A stretch of 64,000 nucleotides of DNA from positions 1-64,000 of the forward strand of contig JAGCPA010000092.1 in the NCBI GenBank assembly GCA_017642445.1, written 5' to 3'. The notes beneath the pieces were generated by a model that ran no database searches, was not told where the DNA came from, and saw only the letters and a program-made list of their open reading frames with translations. The DNA comes from Spirochaetia bacterium (GTDB lineage: Bacteria > Spirochaetota > Spirochaetia > CADAEX01). Positions 1-9,542 of this stretch are shown here, piece after piece (position 1 is the first letter of the stretch; each line of letters begins with the position of its first letter). The position numbers and the translations under genes were made by a program.

Positions 1-792
1 GAGAAGGCAGTGAGCGAGGCATCGGCCCGCATAGCCGCCCGCAAGGCCAAGGACGCACTCCGCAAAAAGTCCTTCGCCGACAGCTTCGGACTTCCGGAAA
101 AACTTTCCGACTGCTCCTCCAAGGATCCGGAGCAGTGCGAAGTCTACATTGTCGAGGGAGACAGCGCCGGCGGCTCTGCCAAGAAGGGAAGGGACAGCCG
201 CACCCAGGCTATCCTGCCGCTCTGGGGCAAGATGCTCAACGTAGAGAAGGTCAAGGAAGAGAAGGTTATGAACAACGATAAGCTTGAGCCAGTGATCGCA
301 GCTCTGGGTGCCGGCTTCGGCGAGACCTTCAACCTGGAGAAGCTCCGCTATCACAAGATCATAATCATGGCCGATGCCGATGTGGATGGAAGCCATATCA
401 GGACACTGCTCCTGACATTCTTCTTCCGCTATATGCCGGCCCTTATAGAGAACGGTTATGTATATCTGGCCATGCCTCCGCTGTTCAAGATACAGCTGGG
501 CAAGAACAGGCCTGTATACGTATATACCGAGGAAGAGCGGGAGGCCGAGCTTGCCAAGCTGGGCGAGAACCGCAACAAGGCCAATGTGCAGCGGTACAAA
601 GGTCTTGGAGAGATGGACGGGACCCAGCTGTGGGAGACCACTATGGATCCTGCCAGAAGAAAGATGAAAGTTGTCACAATTCCTGATGCCCAGGCCGCAG
701 ACCAGATATTCACAGTCTGCATGGGCGAGGAAGTCGAGCCGCGGCGTAAGTTTATCGAAGAGAACGCAGTTTACGCCAAGCTGGATGTTTAA
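1..792 (+). CDS. gyrB: DNA gyrase subunit B, 3' part (5' end outside window)
   Basis: This is the C-terminal part of the ATPase subunit of DNA gyrase, which with GyrA introduces negative supercoils. The frame is open from base 1, so the start lies upstream; about 263 residues are visible. The TOPRIM domain shows EGDSAGGSA and, later, DADVDGSHI, the acidic metal-binding motif. The GyrB/ParE tail motif QRYKGLGEM follows. The usual LRGK in the motif after EGDSAGG reads LWGK here. ParE would look similar, but gyrA starts 18 bp downstream and carries a GyrA box, so gyrB is the better name. A purine-rich Shine-Dalgarno stretch for gyrA lies in the gap, and the two are very likely cotranscribed. Confidence 0.96.
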   Translation, partial: EKAVSEASARIAARKAKDALRKKSFADSFGLPEKLSDCSSKDPEQCEVYIVEGDSAGGSAKKGRDSRTQAILPLWGKMLNVEKVKEEKVMNNDKLEPVIAALGAGFGETFNLEKLRYHKIIIMADADVDGSHIRTLLLTFFFRYMPALIENGYVYLAMPPLFKIQLGKNRPVYVYTEEEREAELAKLGENRNKANVQRYKGLGEMDGTQLWETTMDPARRKMKVVTIPDAQAADQIFTVCMGEEVEPRRKFIEENAVYAKLDV

Positions 793-810
793 CAGGAAGA
801 GGGTAGAGAT

Positions 811-3282
811 ATGGAAGAGATTATTACACCACAGGGCGGAACAGTTATACAGATTCCTATAGAAGAGGAAGTTAAGCAGGCATACATCGATTATTCCATG
901 TCAGTAATCGTTCAGCGGGCGCTGCCGGACGTGCGGGACGGCTTAAAGCCGGTTCACCGCCGTATCCTGTACGCAATGGACGAGCTGCATCTGGTCAACA
1001 GCGGGCCTACCTGTAAGTGTGCCAAGATAGTCGGCGATGTGCTTGGTAAATACCACCCGCACGGCGATGCGTCTGTCTACGACGCATTGGTCCGCCTTGG
1101 ACAGGATTTCGCACAGCGCTACACAGTAATAACCCCACAGGGAAACTTCGGTACTATTGCCGGCGACCCGGCAGCGGCATACCGGTACACCGAGGCCAAG
1201 ATGGCAAAGCTTGCCGAGGAGATGGTCAAGGATATCGACAAAGAGACTGTGGACATGGTTCCGAACTTCGACGAGACAGTCAAGGAGCCTACAGTACTCC
1301 CCGCCAAGTTCCCGTTCCTCCTCTGTAACGGAACCACAGGTATCGCAGTAGGTATGGCAACCAACATGCCGCCGCACAACCTGCGGGAAGTCGCTTCTGC
1401 CATCAGCGCATATATCGACAACCCTGATATCACTGTGGACGAGCTCTGCGAACACATCAAGGGACCAGACTTCCCGACCGGCGGCATTGTGTATGGAACC
1501 TCCGGCTTCAAGCAGGCTTACCAGACAGGTCGCGGCAAAGTTGTGATCCGGGCCAAGAAAGAGGAGGAAGTATCCTCCACCGGCAAGATCTCGTTAGTGT
1601 TCACCGAGGTTCCATACGGCGTCAACACAACCAACATCATCAAAAAGATCAAGGAGCTTGTTCGCGATAAAGCTCTGGAAGGAATTTCCGATGCCAACGA
1701 CGAGTCATCGGACCGCACAGGAATGCGCCTTGTAATCGGCCTTAAGCGGGATGCCAGCCCGATGGTTGTGCTGAACCAGCTTTATGCAAAGACAGACCTG
1801 CAGGCCAACTTCGGTATCATCAACCTGGCGCTAGTGGATGGCCGCCCGCAAATCCTTACATTAAAAGAACTTATACAGAATTTCGTAAAGCACCGCGACA
1901 TTGTAGTGACCCGCCGTACCCAGTTTGAGCTCAAGAAGGCCAAGGAGCGGGCTCACGTCTTGGAAGCTCTTATCGTGGCAGTGGACAACATCGACGAGGT
2001 TGTGGCTATTATCCGCGCCAGCAGCGATGTTGCCGATGCAAAGGCAGCCCTCTGCAAGCGGTTCGGCTTCGACGACATCCAGGCTCAGGCTATTGTTGAT
2101 ATGCAGCTCAAGCGGCTTACCCATCTGCAGATAGACGAGCTCAAGAAGGAGATGGAGGAGCTTATGGCTCTTATCCGTCACCTGGAAGACCTTCTGGCAC
2201 ACCACGAGAAGATTCTGGAAGTGGTAAAGAACGAGACCAACGATATAGCTGCCCGCTACGGCGACGACCGGAAGACAGAGATTGTACAGAGCGAGCTTGA
2301 GGGCTTCAATATCGAAGATCTTATCGAGCGGGAGGATATGGCTGTCCTTATCTCCAACCAGGGCTTCATCAAGCGTGTTCCTGTATCTGCATACAAGAGC
2401 CAGAGCAGGGGAGGCAAAGGCTCCATGGTATCAAAGATCAGGGGCAGAGAAGACTTTGTGGAGCACCTCTTCATAGCCTCCACCCACGACTATATCTTCT
2501 TTGTCACCAACCGCGGCCGGGCATTCTGGCTCAAGGTGCACGAGATTCCTGAGCTGGCAGGCAAGGGTTCCAGGGGTGTTCTTGTCCGGACTCTGTTCAA
2601 CATCGATGCAGACGAGGAGATTGAGACAATCATCAACCTTCAGGACTTCAATGACGAGACTTTCATCCTGTTCTGCACTGCAAAGGGTATTGCAAAGAAA
2701 GTTGCGACCAGCGCCTTCCGCAACGCCAAGACCAAAGGTATCCGGGCCATCGAGATCCGCGAGGACGACAGGCTTGTCAGGGCAATCCTCACCACCGGCA
2801 ATGATGATATCCTGGTGGTATCCAAATCTGGCAACGCACTGCGTTACAACGAAAGCGCTATCCGTGCTATGGGGCGTACGGCCATGGGTGTTATCGGCAT
2901 GAGAGTGCAGGGCGACGACGAGGTTGCCGGCGTAATGCGGGCCGAAGAAGGGAAGATGATGCTTCTTATCACAACCCAGGGCTATGGAAAGAGGACAGAT
3001 TACCAGCTCTTCAAGCCGCACGGCCGCAGCACCAAAGGGCAGATCGCCTATGCAATCAACGATAAGACCGGCCAGGTTGCCGGCGTAGTATCGGTAGCCG
3101 AAGAGGATGAGCTTATGTGCATCACCTCCAAGGGCAACACCGTAAAGGTCAAGGTAAACGAGATCTCTACCCAGGGAAGGAACTCCATGGGAGTCAAGGT
3201 GGTCAATGTGGCAGAGGGCGATTACATCATCAGCCTGGCCAGCGTCTCACCGGACGAGGAAGACGAAGGTGCCGAGGAATAA
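811..3282 (+). CDS. gyrA: DNA gyrase subunit A
   Basis: This is the DNA cleavage and rejoining subunit of gyrase, 823 aa and near the usual family length. The winged-helix cleavage domain holds the catalytic tyrosine at about residue 126 (AAAYRYTEAK). The quinolone-resistance region reads GKYHPHGDASVYD, with Ala87 where E. coli has Ser83 and Asp91 where it has Asp87. A GyrA-box-like SQSRGGKG (usually QRRGGKG) precedes the beta-pinwheel repeats of the C-terminal domain, which separates it from ParC. The C-terminus is acidic (DEEDEGAEE). The start follows a GGAAGAGGG-type ribosome-binding site 18 bp after gyrB. A strong terminator follows the stop. Confidence 0.98.
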   Translation: MEEIITPQGGTVIQIPIEEEVKQAYIDYSMSVIVQRALPDVRDGLKPVHRRILYAMDELHLVNSGPTCKCAKIVGDVLGKYHPHGDASVYDALVRLGQDFAQRYTVITPQGNFGTIAGDPAAAYRYTEAKMAKLAEEMVKDIDKETVDMVPNFDETVKEPTVLPAKFPFLLCNGTTGIAVGMATNMPPHNLREVASAISAYIDNPDITVDELCEHIKGPDFPTGGIVYGTSGFKQAYQTGRGKVVIRAKKEEEVSSTGKISLVFTEVPYGVNTTNIIKKIKELVRDKALEGISDANDESSDRTGMRLVIGLKRDASPMVVLNQLYAKTDLQANFGIINLALVDGRPQILTLKELIQNFVKHRDIVVTRRTQFELKKAKERAHVLEALIVAVDNIDEVVAIIRASSDVADAKAALCKRFGFDDIQAQAIVDMQLKRLTHLQIDELKKEMEELMALIRHLEDLLAHHEKILEVVKNETNDIAARYGDDRKTEIVQSELEGFNIEDLIEREDMAVLISNQGFIKRVPVSAYKSQSRGGKGSMVSKIRGREDFVEHLFIASTHDYIFFVTNRGRAFWLKVHEIPELAGKGSRGVLVRTLFNIDADEEIETIINLQDFNDETFILFCTAKGIAKKVATSAFRNAKTKGIRAIEIREDDRLVRAILTTGNDDILVVSKSGNALRYNESAIRAMGRTAMGVIGMRVQGDDEVAGVMRAEEGKMMLLITTQGYGKRTDYQLFKPHGRSTKGQIAYAINDKTGQVAGVVSVAEEDELMCITSKGNTVKVKVNEISTQGRNSMGVKVVNVAEGDYIISLASVSPDEEDEGAEE

Positions 3283-3299
3283 TCCCCGGGCCAAGGCAA

Positions 3300-3331
3300 T
3301 AAAAAAAGGGCGTCACAACGACGCCCTTTTT
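3300..3331. terminator. Bidirectional intrinsic terminator between gyrA and the NifU-domain gene
   Basis: A GC-rich 7-bp perfect stem (GGGCGTC at 3308-3314 with GACGCCC at 3320-3326) has an ACAAC loop. It is preceded by an A-run and followed by a T-run, so it can end transcription from both convergent genes. Confidence 0.93.
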
Positions 3332-3346
3332 GTTTCACGTGAAACA
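3331..3346. promoter_or_regulatory. parS centromere site 1 (perfect palindrome)
   Basis: The 16-bp sequence TGTTTCACGTGAAACA is a perfect palindrome and matches the bacterial ParB/Spo0J parS consensus. It overlaps the last T of the gyrA terminator, 294 bp upstream of parA. ParB encoded at 4388-5248 should load here. Confidence 0.95.
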
Positions 3347-3351
3347 GATGG

Positions 3352-3576
3352 TCAGGCCTCTTCAACCACCAGCTTGTCAGAGATAGTTTTTCTCATGTAA
3401 GACTCAACTCCGTTCTTCAGAGTAAGTTTTGCCATAGGGCAGCCGTTGCAGGCACCCTTAAGCTTAACAAGCACCAGGTTCTCTGCCTCTTTGAAATCAA
3501 CAAACTCAATATCGCCACCATCTGCCTGGAGGCTAGGGCGGATATTATCTATTGCCATTTTAATCTGTTCAATCAT
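3352..3576 (-). CDS. NifU C-terminal-domain iron-sulfur scaffold protein
   Basis: This small 74-aa protein consists only of the NifU C-terminal (Nfu) domain, which binds a [4Fe-4S] cluster and passes it to apo-targets. The two cysteines are in the expected CNGCPMAK motif, preceded by the domain's LQADGGDIEFV signature. The start ATG (3576 on the minus strand) has a good AGAAGGAGT ribosome-binding site. The gene converges on gyrA across a shared terminator and is divergent from parA, with overlapping promoters. Free-standing Nfu proteins of this size are common, so function is assigned at family level only. Confidence 0.9.
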   Translation of the reverse strand: MIEQIKMAIDNIRPSLQADGGDIEFVDFKEAENLVLVKLKGACNGCPMAKLTLKNGVESYMRKTISDKLVVEEA

Positions 3577-3600
3577 CTTTGACTCCTTCTACCTATAAAT

Positions 3601-3633
3601 ATACTTGAAGAAAAAAAATAATCAAGTATAATA
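3601..3633. promoter_or_regulatory. Overlapping divergent promoters for parA and the NifU-domain gene
   Basis: Rightward: TTGAAG (3605-3610), 16-bp spacer, TATAAT (3627-3632). Leftward on the complement: TTGATT, 16-bp spacer, TATATT. Each -35 overlaps the other's -10 because the segment is an inverted repeat (ATACTTGA at 3601-3608, TCAAGTAT at 3622-3629). The rightward start point should fall at about 3639-3640, essentially on the parA ATG, which suggests a leaderless message. This is read from sequence, not measured. Confidence 0.65.
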
Positions 3634-3639
3634 TGAGCG

Positions 3640-4398
3640 ATGGGAAAAATAATTGTATTTTCTAACCAGAAGGGTGGAGTAGGAAAAACCACCACCGCAG
3701 TAAACCTTGGGGCATATATCGCCGACATGGGGAAAAAAGTGCTCCTTATCGACTTCGACCCCCAGGGAAACCTCTCGACTTTCGCAGGGCTGGACAAGGA
3801 TGCTCCCGGCATCTACGAGGCAATTGCAGGCATTAAAGATATCAAGGATGTGATCCAGAAGACCCCGGTTGAGAATCTCTATGGAATAGGATCGAATGTG
3901 AACCTCTCGGGAGCAGCCATCGAGCTGGCTACAGTTGACCACAGGGAAGAATATCTCAAGACAGTCCTGGAGGAGATAAAAGAGGAATGGGATTATATCT
4001 TTATTGACAGCCCGCCGTCATTAGGACTTCTCTCCCTCAACTGTCTGGTGGCCTCTGACTTCATCATCATACCGATGCAGTGCGAATATTTTGCAATGGA
4101 GGGCTTAAGCCTTCTTATCCAGACTATCAGCTCTGTGCAGCACAGCCTGAACCCGAACCTCCGCATCGGCGGCATACTCTTTACAATGTACGATTCACGC
4201 ATAAAGCTGGCCAACGAGGTGGTGCGCAATGTCACCTCCTACTTTGGCGACAAGGTGTTCCGGACAGTGATTCCCCGGAACGTGGCCCTCTCCGAGGCTC
4301 CCTCCCATTCAGTCCCTATAAATATTTATCGGGAAAACTGCCAGGGTGCATTCGGATATAAAAAATTAGCAGAAGAGGTGATTAACCGTGTCAAATGA
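3640..4398 (+). CDS. parA: Chromosome partitioning ATPase ParA (Soj)
   Basis: This Walker-type ATPase acts with ParB-parS to segregate origins; the ATP-bound dimer binds DNA nonspecifically. At 252 aa it is the usual size of a chromosomal ParA without the N-terminal DNA-binding extension of plasmid types. The deviant Walker A is KGGVGKTTT near residue 10. Walker A' and B follow as LLIDFDPQGN and YIFIDSPPSLG. The ATG at 3640 lies 8 bp after a good -10 with no room for a Shine-Dalgarno site, so translation may be leaderless. parB overlaps its 3' end by 11 bp. Confidence 0.97.
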   Translation: MGKIIVFSNQKGGVGKTTTAVNLGAYIADMGKKVLLIDFDPQGNLSTFAGLDKDAPGIYEAIAGIKDIKDVIQKTPVENLYGIGSNVNLSGAAIELATVDHREEYLKTVLEEIKEEWDYIFIDSPPSLGLLSLNCLVASDFIIIPMQCEYFAMEGLSLLIQTISSVQHSLNPNLRIGGILFTMYDSRIKLANEVVRNVTSYFGDKVFRTVIPRNVALSEAPSHSVPINIYRENCQGAFGYKKLAEEVINRVK

Positions 4399-5248
4399 GA
4401 AATTAACCCGGCTGGGCAGGGGATACGATGCCCTTATTCCAAACGCAGGAACAATCAAGAACCAGGAGACCAACTTCATCGATATACAGCTGATTATCAC
4501 GAATCCAGATCAGCCTAGAAAGGATTTTGACCCGACCGCGCTCCAGGAGCTGGCCAACTCTATTAAAGAGAAGGGAATCCTTCAGCCTATCCTGGTTGAG
4601 AAAATTGCAGAAAAGTATCAGATTATAGCGGGTGAGCGGCGTTACAGGGCAGCTCTTCTGGCACATCTTACTAAAGTGCCTATCATCACTGGCCATTTCT
4701 CTAAACAGGAGAAGCTGGAGATTGCTCTTATAGAGAATATCCAGCGGAAAGACCTGACTCCGATAGAGGAGGCGCTGGCCTATGAAGCTCTTATGAAGAA
4801 CAGCAATCTGAATCAGGATGAGCTGGCTAAAAAAGTGGGTAAAAACCGCTCCACAATAGCAAATGCCCTCCGCCTCCTCAAGCTTAATGATGAGATGAAG
4901 GATGCTGTTTCACGTGGAACACTCACCGCAGGACACGCCCGGGCCATCCTTTCTGTGGACTCTAAAGAGAATCAGCAGAAGCTTTTTGAGGCGATAGAGA
5001 AGAAGGGTCTTTCGGTCCGCGAGGCAGAGGCTATGGCTGCAAAACTGAACCAGGAAGATGCGAATGCAGTCAATCCAAAGCTCTATAACAGCAAAAAAGA
5101 TCCTGAAATGGCTGCCACAGAGCAGAAATTTGCAGAAAAACTTGGAACAAAGGTTACCCTTAAGGGTACAATGAAGAAAGGAAAGCTGGAAATCTCATAT
5201 AAAACCAAAGAAGAACTCCTGCACCTGTACGCAATGCTTGGAAGATGA
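4388..5248 (+). CDS. parB: Chromosome partitioning protein ParB (Spo0J), parS-binding CTPase
   Basis: ParB binds parS, spreads as a CTP-dependent clamp and stimulates ParA. At 286 aa it has the family order: the ParA-interacting N-terminus (GRGYDALIP), the ParB/Srx domain with CTP-binding motif AGERRYRAA, the IENIQRKDL box, the helix-turn-helix ([17 protein letters not shown]) and a C-terminal dimerisation region. It starts at GTG 4388, inside the parA stop region, with GAGGTG as ribosome-binding site. A parS-like site (4906-4921) lies within its own coding sequence. Confidence 0.97.
   Translation: MSNEKLTRLGRGYDALIPNAGTIKNQETNFIDIQLIITNPDQPRKDFDPTALQELANSIKEKGILQPILVEKIAEKYQIIAGERRYRAALLAHLTKVPIITGHFSKQEKLEIALIENIQRKDLTPIEEALAYEALMKNSNLNQDELAKKVGKNRSTIANALRLLKLNDEMKDAVSRGTLTAGHARAILSVDSKENQQKLFEAIEKKGLSVREAEAMAAKLNQEDANAVNPKLYNSKKDPEMAATEQKFAEKLGTKVTLKGTMKKGKLEISYKTKEELLHLYAMLGR
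4906..4921. promoter_or_regulatory. parS site 2, inside parB
   Basis: TGTTTCACGTGGAACA differs from the perfect palindrome by one base (A to G in the right half) and fits the parS consensus with a variable position. It is an in-frame part of parB. Confidence 0.88.
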
Positions 5249-5258
5249 GGTAAATAAA

Positions 5259-6935
5259 GTGGAAGAGGAAAAAAACGAGGTAGTCTTAAAGAATTTCATA
5301 CAGAAAATAATAGAAGAGGACATAAAAAACGGCAAGAACGGAGGAGCTGTAATCACCAGATTCCCTCCGGAGCCTAACGGCTATCTTCATATAGGGCATG
5401 CCAAGTCTATCTGCCTTAACTTCGGGCTGGCCAAGCAATATGGCGGGCGGACAAACCTCCGTTTCGACGACACCAACCCGGCCAAGGAGGAGAACGAGTA
5501 TATCGACTCTATCCAGGCCGATGTAAAGTGGCTGGGCTTCGACTGGGGCGGCAAGCCTTGCTATGCCTCCGACTATTTCGAAAAGATGTACCAGCTGGCA
5601 GTACAGCTTATCAAAGCTGGAAAAGCCTATGTGGACGACCTTTCGGCCGATGAGATCCGGGAGTACCGGGGCACCCTCACCGAGCCGGGAAAAGAGAGCC
5701 CGTACCGCAACCGCACAGTTGAGGAGAACCTTGACCTCTTTGAGCGGATGAAGAATGGCGAGTTCCCCGACGGCTCCAAGACACTCCGGGCTAAAATAGA
5801 CATGGCATCAGGAAACCTGAACCTGCGGGATCCCGTGATGTATAGAATTGTAAGGGTAGAACACCCAAGACAGGGGAACAAATGGTGTATCTACCCCATG
5901 TACGACTGGGCCCACGGCCTTGAGGACTCCATAGAGGGAATAACTCATTCCATCTGCACCCTGGAGTTCGAGAGCCACAGACCTCTTTACGACTGGTTCC
6001 TGGACCAGCTGCCGGAGATGCACCATCCACAGCAGATCGAGTTTGCCCGCCTTAACCTTAACTACACAGTAATGAGCAAGCGGAAGCTTCTCCGGCTGGT
6101 TAAGGAAGGCTATGTGAAAGGGTGGGACGACCCCCGTATGCCTACAGTATCAGGCCTTAGGAGAAGAGGCTATTCCCCTGAGTCTATCCGGGAATTTGCA
6201 GCCCGCATCGGTGTGGCTAAGATGGACAGCATCGTGGATATTGCAATGCTGGAATTCTGTCTCCGGGAAGACCTGAACAAGCGGGCCCTCCGCCGGATGG
6301 TGGTTCTGGATCCCCTCAAGGTGATAATCGACAACTACCCCGAAGGGCAGGTTGAATGGTTCGATGGCGAGAACAACCCGGAGGAAGAGAATTCCGGAAC
6401 CAGAAAAATTCCGTTCACCAAAGAGCTCTACATAGAGCGTGAAGACTTTATGATCGACCCGCCGAAGAAATATTTCCGCCTCTCACCAGGCAAGGAGATA
6501 AGGCTTAAGCACGCCTACTATATCACTTGCAATAGCTACAAAACTGACGAGAACGGCAAGGTTACAGAGGTGCACTGCACCTACGACCCTGCAAGCAAGG
6601 GGGGCTGGACTGAGGACGGCCGCAAGGTCAAGGGAACTTCCCACTGGGTAAGCGCACAGGAGAACATAAAGGTGGATGTGCGGCTCTACGACAGGCTCTT
6701 TACAAAGGAGAACCCGGACGAGGACGGCGACTTCATCAGCTGCATCAACCCCGATTCCTGCAAGGTTCTGGAGGGGTGCCTGGCCGAAGTTTCCCTTAAA
6801 GAGGCAAAACCAGGAGAGTACTACCAGTTCCTGCGGCAGGGCTACTTCTCTCCAGATCCGGATTCCACAGAAGAGAAGCTTGTGTTCAACCGCAGCGTCT
6901 CACTCAAGGACAGCTGGACGCCTCCGCGCTCATGA
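5259..6935 (+). CDS. glnS: Glutaminyl-tRNA synthetase
   Basis: This class Ic synthetase charges tRNA-Gln with glutamine. The HIGH motif is at about residues 44-47 ([12 protein letters not shown]) and the KMSKS equivalent is VMSKRKL. The C-terminal anticodon-binding beta-barrels are present, and the 558-aa length matches bacterial GlnRS (about 550). GTG 5259 is chosen because GAGG sits about 8 bases upstream; a TTG at 5238 inside parB would add 7 residues without such a site. The HIGH region and overall length favour GlnRS over GluRS. A direct GlnRS implies that an amidotransferase route to Gln-tRNA is not essential here. Confidence 0.95.
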   Translation: MEEEKNEVVLKNFIQKIIEEDIKNGKNGGAVITRFPPEPNGYLHIGHAKSICLNFGLAKQYGGRTNLRFDDTNPAKEENEYIDSIQADVKWLGFDWGGKPCYASDYFEKMYQLAVQLIKAGKAYVDDLSADEIREYRGTLTEPGKESPYRNRTVEENLDLFERMKNGEFPDGSKTLRAKIDMASGNLNLRDPVMYRIVRVEHPRQGNKWCIYPMYDWAHGLEDSIEGITHSICTLEFESHRPLYDWFLDQLPEMHHPQQIEFARLNLNYTVMSKRKLLRLVKEGYVKGWDDPRMPTVSGLRRRGYSPESIREFAARIGVAKMDSIVDIAMLEFCLREDLNKRALRRMVVLDPLKVIIDNYPEGQVEWFDGENNPEEENSGTRKIPFTKELYIEREDFMIDPPKKYFRLSPGKEIRLKHAYYITCNSYKTDENGKVTEVHCTYDPASKGGWTEDGRKVKGTSHWVSAQENIKVDVRLYDRLFTKENPDEDGDFISCINPDSCKVLEGCLAEVSLKEAKPGEYYQFLRQGYFSPDPDSTEEKLVFNRSVSLKDSWTPPRS

Positions 6936-7807
6936 GCCTGACGATTTTTCTTCTTGCGATTTTTTCCGGAGCACTGAACTCAACCTGGAACTTCTTCATC
7001 AAGAAGAATGCCTCAGATTATTCAGTCATGATAACCGGTGTTTGTGTGGCAAACCTCACGGTGCTGCCTATAACTATCCTTATCATCGGCTTACATGGAT
7101 TTGACTACCATGCTATTCCGTTCCTGATTGCAACAGGGGCAATAGAGGCGGTCGATTTCTATATGCTGACAATAATTTACAAGGTGTCGGACATCTCTAT
7201 GGCATACCCTGTTTCACGTGGAACAGGTGTCATGCTTACCGCTCTTTTCAGCGCTCTTATCCTCAAGGAGCATATTTCGGGAATAGCAATCATCGGAATA
7301 ATCACAGTCCTTTTCGGAGTCTTTTTCTTCGCTTTGAACAAGGGAACCAACCCAAAAATGATCTGGGAAAGCCTCAAGGCCCAGAAGCTTGCTCTAATCA
7401 AAGGGTTCACAATAGTTGCATACACACTGGTGGACAGGGTGGGGGCCAAGTATGCCAACCCTCTGGTCTACTTCAATTTCAAGGAAGTGGTCGCCATGTC
7501 CCTTCTGATTCCATTCCTGGCCCACGGGGGAACCCTTACCTTCAGGCACATGAAGGAGACTTTCAAGAATCATGGTAAGGCAGCTCTTGCCATCGGATAC
7601 GGAATTATCTGCTCCTATGTCCTTATCCTTATAATCTACAACGTGTTTGCCGAAGCCAAGGCAAGCTATGTCACTGTAATCCGGGAAAGCGCAGTAGTTT
7701 TCGGCGCCCTTCTGGGCTTCATCTTCCTGCGGGAGAAGGCTACCCCAAACAAGATTGCAGGTATTCTGACCATAGTATTGGGTGTAATCCTGATCAAGGT
7801 GGGCTGA
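6932..7807 (+). CDS. EamA/DMT-family membrane transporter, copy 1
   Basis: This predicted inner-membrane transporter of the drug/metabolite (EamA) superfamily has 291 aa and about ten hydrophobic helices in two repeats of five. The second repeat ends in [23 protein letters not shown], split here only by description: the typical GxxFLxE segment and a closing glycine-rich helix. Substrate is unknown. Its ATG overlaps the glnS stop (ATGA). A second copy follows after 3 bp and aligns along its full length, showing tandem duplication. A parS site lies inside the gene. Confidence 0.85.
   Translation: MSLTIFLLAIFSGALNSTWNFFIKKNASDYSVMITGVCVANLTVLPITILIIGLHGFDYHAIPFLIATGAIEAVDFYMLTIIYKVSDISMAYPVSRGTGVMLTALFSALILKEHISGIAIIGIITVLFGVFFFALNKGTNPKMIWESLKAQKLALIKGFTIVAYTLVDRVGAKYANPLVYFNFKEVVAMSLLIPFLAHGGTLTFRHMKETFKNHGKAALAIGYGIICSYVLILIIYNVFAEAKASYVTVIRESAVVFGALLGFIFLREKATPNKIAGILTIVLGVILIKVG
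7210..7225. promoter_or_regulatory. parS site 3, inside EamA copy 1
   Basis: TGTTTCACGTGGAACA is identical to site 2 and is embedded in the first EamA gene. The second EamA copy lacks it at the equivalent place, so it is not a by-product of shared coding sequence. Confidence 0.88.
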
Positions 7808-7810
7808 TAG

Positions 7811-8686
7811 GTGAACCTGACCATATTCCTCCTGGCCTTAGGCTCCGGCACCCTCCATGCGGTCTGGAACTTCTTCAGCAAAAAGAAGGCCGACAACATG
7901 GCTATAATGCTCCTGGGGGTCTGGTTTGCCAACATCACTCTGTTGCCGTTCTCCCTCTATATCATAGCCAAAAGCGGCTTTTCCCTGGGAATCTTCGCAT
8001 TCGCAATAATCTCGGCACTTTCAGACATAGCCTACTATTTCTGCGTAATGTATTCCTACAGGGAGGGGGAGCTCTCCCTTATGTACCCGGCAGCCCGGGG
8101 TACAGGCGTGGTTCTGGTGGCTATATTCAGCATGATCATATTCCACGACCAGATATCAGCCTGGGCTGTAGCGGGGATAATGATGGTAGTTGTTGGAATC
8201 TTCAGCTTTGCACTTAAGGATGGCCTTAACCGGAAAGTGCTTGCCGGCAGCATAAAATCGATGAAATATGCACTTCTGCTGGGGTGCACGGTGGTGATCT
8301 ACACCCTCATAGACAGGGCGGGGGTGCAGCAGTACAACCCTATTCTCTACCTGAACCTGACAGGAGTTCTCTCGGCCACAATCTTTACACCGTTCATCGT
8401 TAAGGGAGAGCTGGGAACTGCAAAAGGGGTTAGAAATTTCATACGTCAGGAAGGGAAGTATGCCGCAATAATCGGGTACGGAATCACAGTCTCCTACCTG
8501 ATAATCCTCTTCATCTACGCCACATTTGCCGAGGCCAAGAGCAGCTATATAACCCCAATCCGGGAATTCTCGGTGGTGATCGGCTCTATCCTGGGTTTTG
8601 TCTTCCTCAAGGAAAAAATCACAACAAATAAGATAATCGGGATAGTGACAATTCTCCTCGGTGTGATTATGATAAAGATAGGGTAG
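7811..8686 (+). CDS. EamA/DMT-family membrane transporter, copy 2
   Basis: This second EamA-family permease has the same length (291 aa) as its neighbour and clear similarity to it. Both share a LTIFLLA...SGxLxxxWNFFxKK opening, YPxxRGTGV in the first half, VxYTLxDRxG in the middle and FAEAKxSY near the end. GTG 7811 is the likely start, 3 bp after copy 1, so the two may be translationally coupled. EamA proteins can be homodimers or heterodimers. A paired transporter is possible but not shown. Substrate is unknown. Confidence 0.84.
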   Translation: MNLTIFLLALGSGTLHAVWNFFSKKKADNMAIMLLGVWFANITLLPFSLYIIAKSGFSLGIFAFAIISALSDIAYYFCVMYSYREGELSLMYPAARGTGVVLVAIFSMIIFHDQISAWAVAGIMMVVVGIFSFALKDGLNRKVLAGSIKSMKYALLLGCTVVIYTLIDRAGVQQYNPILYLNLTGVLSATIFTPFIVKGELGTAKGVRNFIRQEGKYAAIIGYGITVSYLIILFIYATFAEAKSSYITPIREFSVVIGSILGFVFLKEKITTNKIIGIVTILLGVIMIKIG

Positions 8687-8690
8687 CAGT

Positions 8691-9542
8691 ATGCCGTTGC
8701 AGTGGTTTCCCGGTCACATGACCAAGGCCGTAAGGCAGATAAAAGAGAATCTCAGCCGTGCAGACATCGTGATTGAGGTGCTGGATGCCCGCATACCTAT
8801 GTCCAGCCGGAACCCTATGATAGACGATATCGTTGGAAAGATGCCCCGTCTTATAGTGCTCAATAAAGCAGATCTGGCCGATCCGAACCTCTTGGGCCAG
8901 TGGGAAAAAGCGCTTAAAAAGGGCGTCGAATCCATCGAAGTGGTGCAGATATCGGCCAAGACCGGTAAAAACCTGCCCCAGCTTATAGAAAAAGCCAAAT
9001 ATCTATGCCGCAACGCCAGCTGGGCAGGGCGCCGGGCGGTCCGCGCCATGGTGCTGGGCGTGCCCAATGTAGGCAAATCTGCAATCATAAACTACCTGTC
9101 GGGCAGGAAAAGCCGCAATGTGGAGAACCGCCCCGGTGTGACCCGCGATGTATCACAGAGCATAAAAATATCGGCATCGCTCAAGGTGATCGACACCCCG
9201 GGCATCCTATGGCACAAGTTCGAAGACCAGGCTGTAGGTGAAAAACTGGCTATCCTGGGAAGCATCAACGACGAAATACTGTTCCGTGAGGACATTGCAA
9301 TCAAAGGGTTGGAGTACTTTTATCAGAATTACCTTAAAAAGCTCCAGGAGCGCTTTAATTTGGCCCCAGAAGAGATTTCCTGCAGCGACATGTTTGCCCT
9401 GTTGGAAACAATAGGGCGCAAACGGGGCTGCTTAGTGCCTGGTGGAAAAGTAGATACAGAAAGGGTTGCCAGAGTAGTGTTGACCGAGATACGGGACGGC
9501 AGGATATGCCGCTTCTGCCTGGAAAAGCCGTCAGCTCTTTGA
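8691..9542 (+). CDS. rbgA: Circularly permuted GTPase RbgA/YlqF (50S ribosome assembly)
   Basis: This late-stage large-subunit assembly GTPase of the YlqF/YawG family (283 aa) opens with the diagnostic QWFPGHM. The G motifs are in permuted order: G4 NKAD (58-61), G5 SAK (88-90), G1 GVPNVGKS (123-130), then G3 DTPG. A C-terminal helical ANTAR-like extension is expected and present in length. It follows EamA copy 2 by 4 bp and converges on the wecA-like gene, with a 12-bp 3' overlap. Confidence 0.93.
   Translation: MPLQWFPGHMTKAVRQIKENLSRADIVIEVLDARIPMSSRNPMIDDIVGKMPRLIVLNKADLADPNLLGQWEKALKKGVESIEVVQISAKTGKNLPQLIEKAKYLCRNASWAGRRAVRAMVLGVPNVGKSAIINYLSGRKSRNVENRPGVTRDVSQSIKISASLKVIDTPGILWHKFEDQAVGEKLAILGSINDEILFREDIAIKGLEYFYQNYLKKLQERFNLAPEEISCSDMFALLETIGRKRGCLVPGGKVDTERVARVVLTEIRDGRICRFCLEKPSAL

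Noticed and set aside
2431-3021. 196-codon minus-strand open frame inside gyrA
   Set aside because: It is antisense to conserved gyrA coding sequence and shows no domain features.
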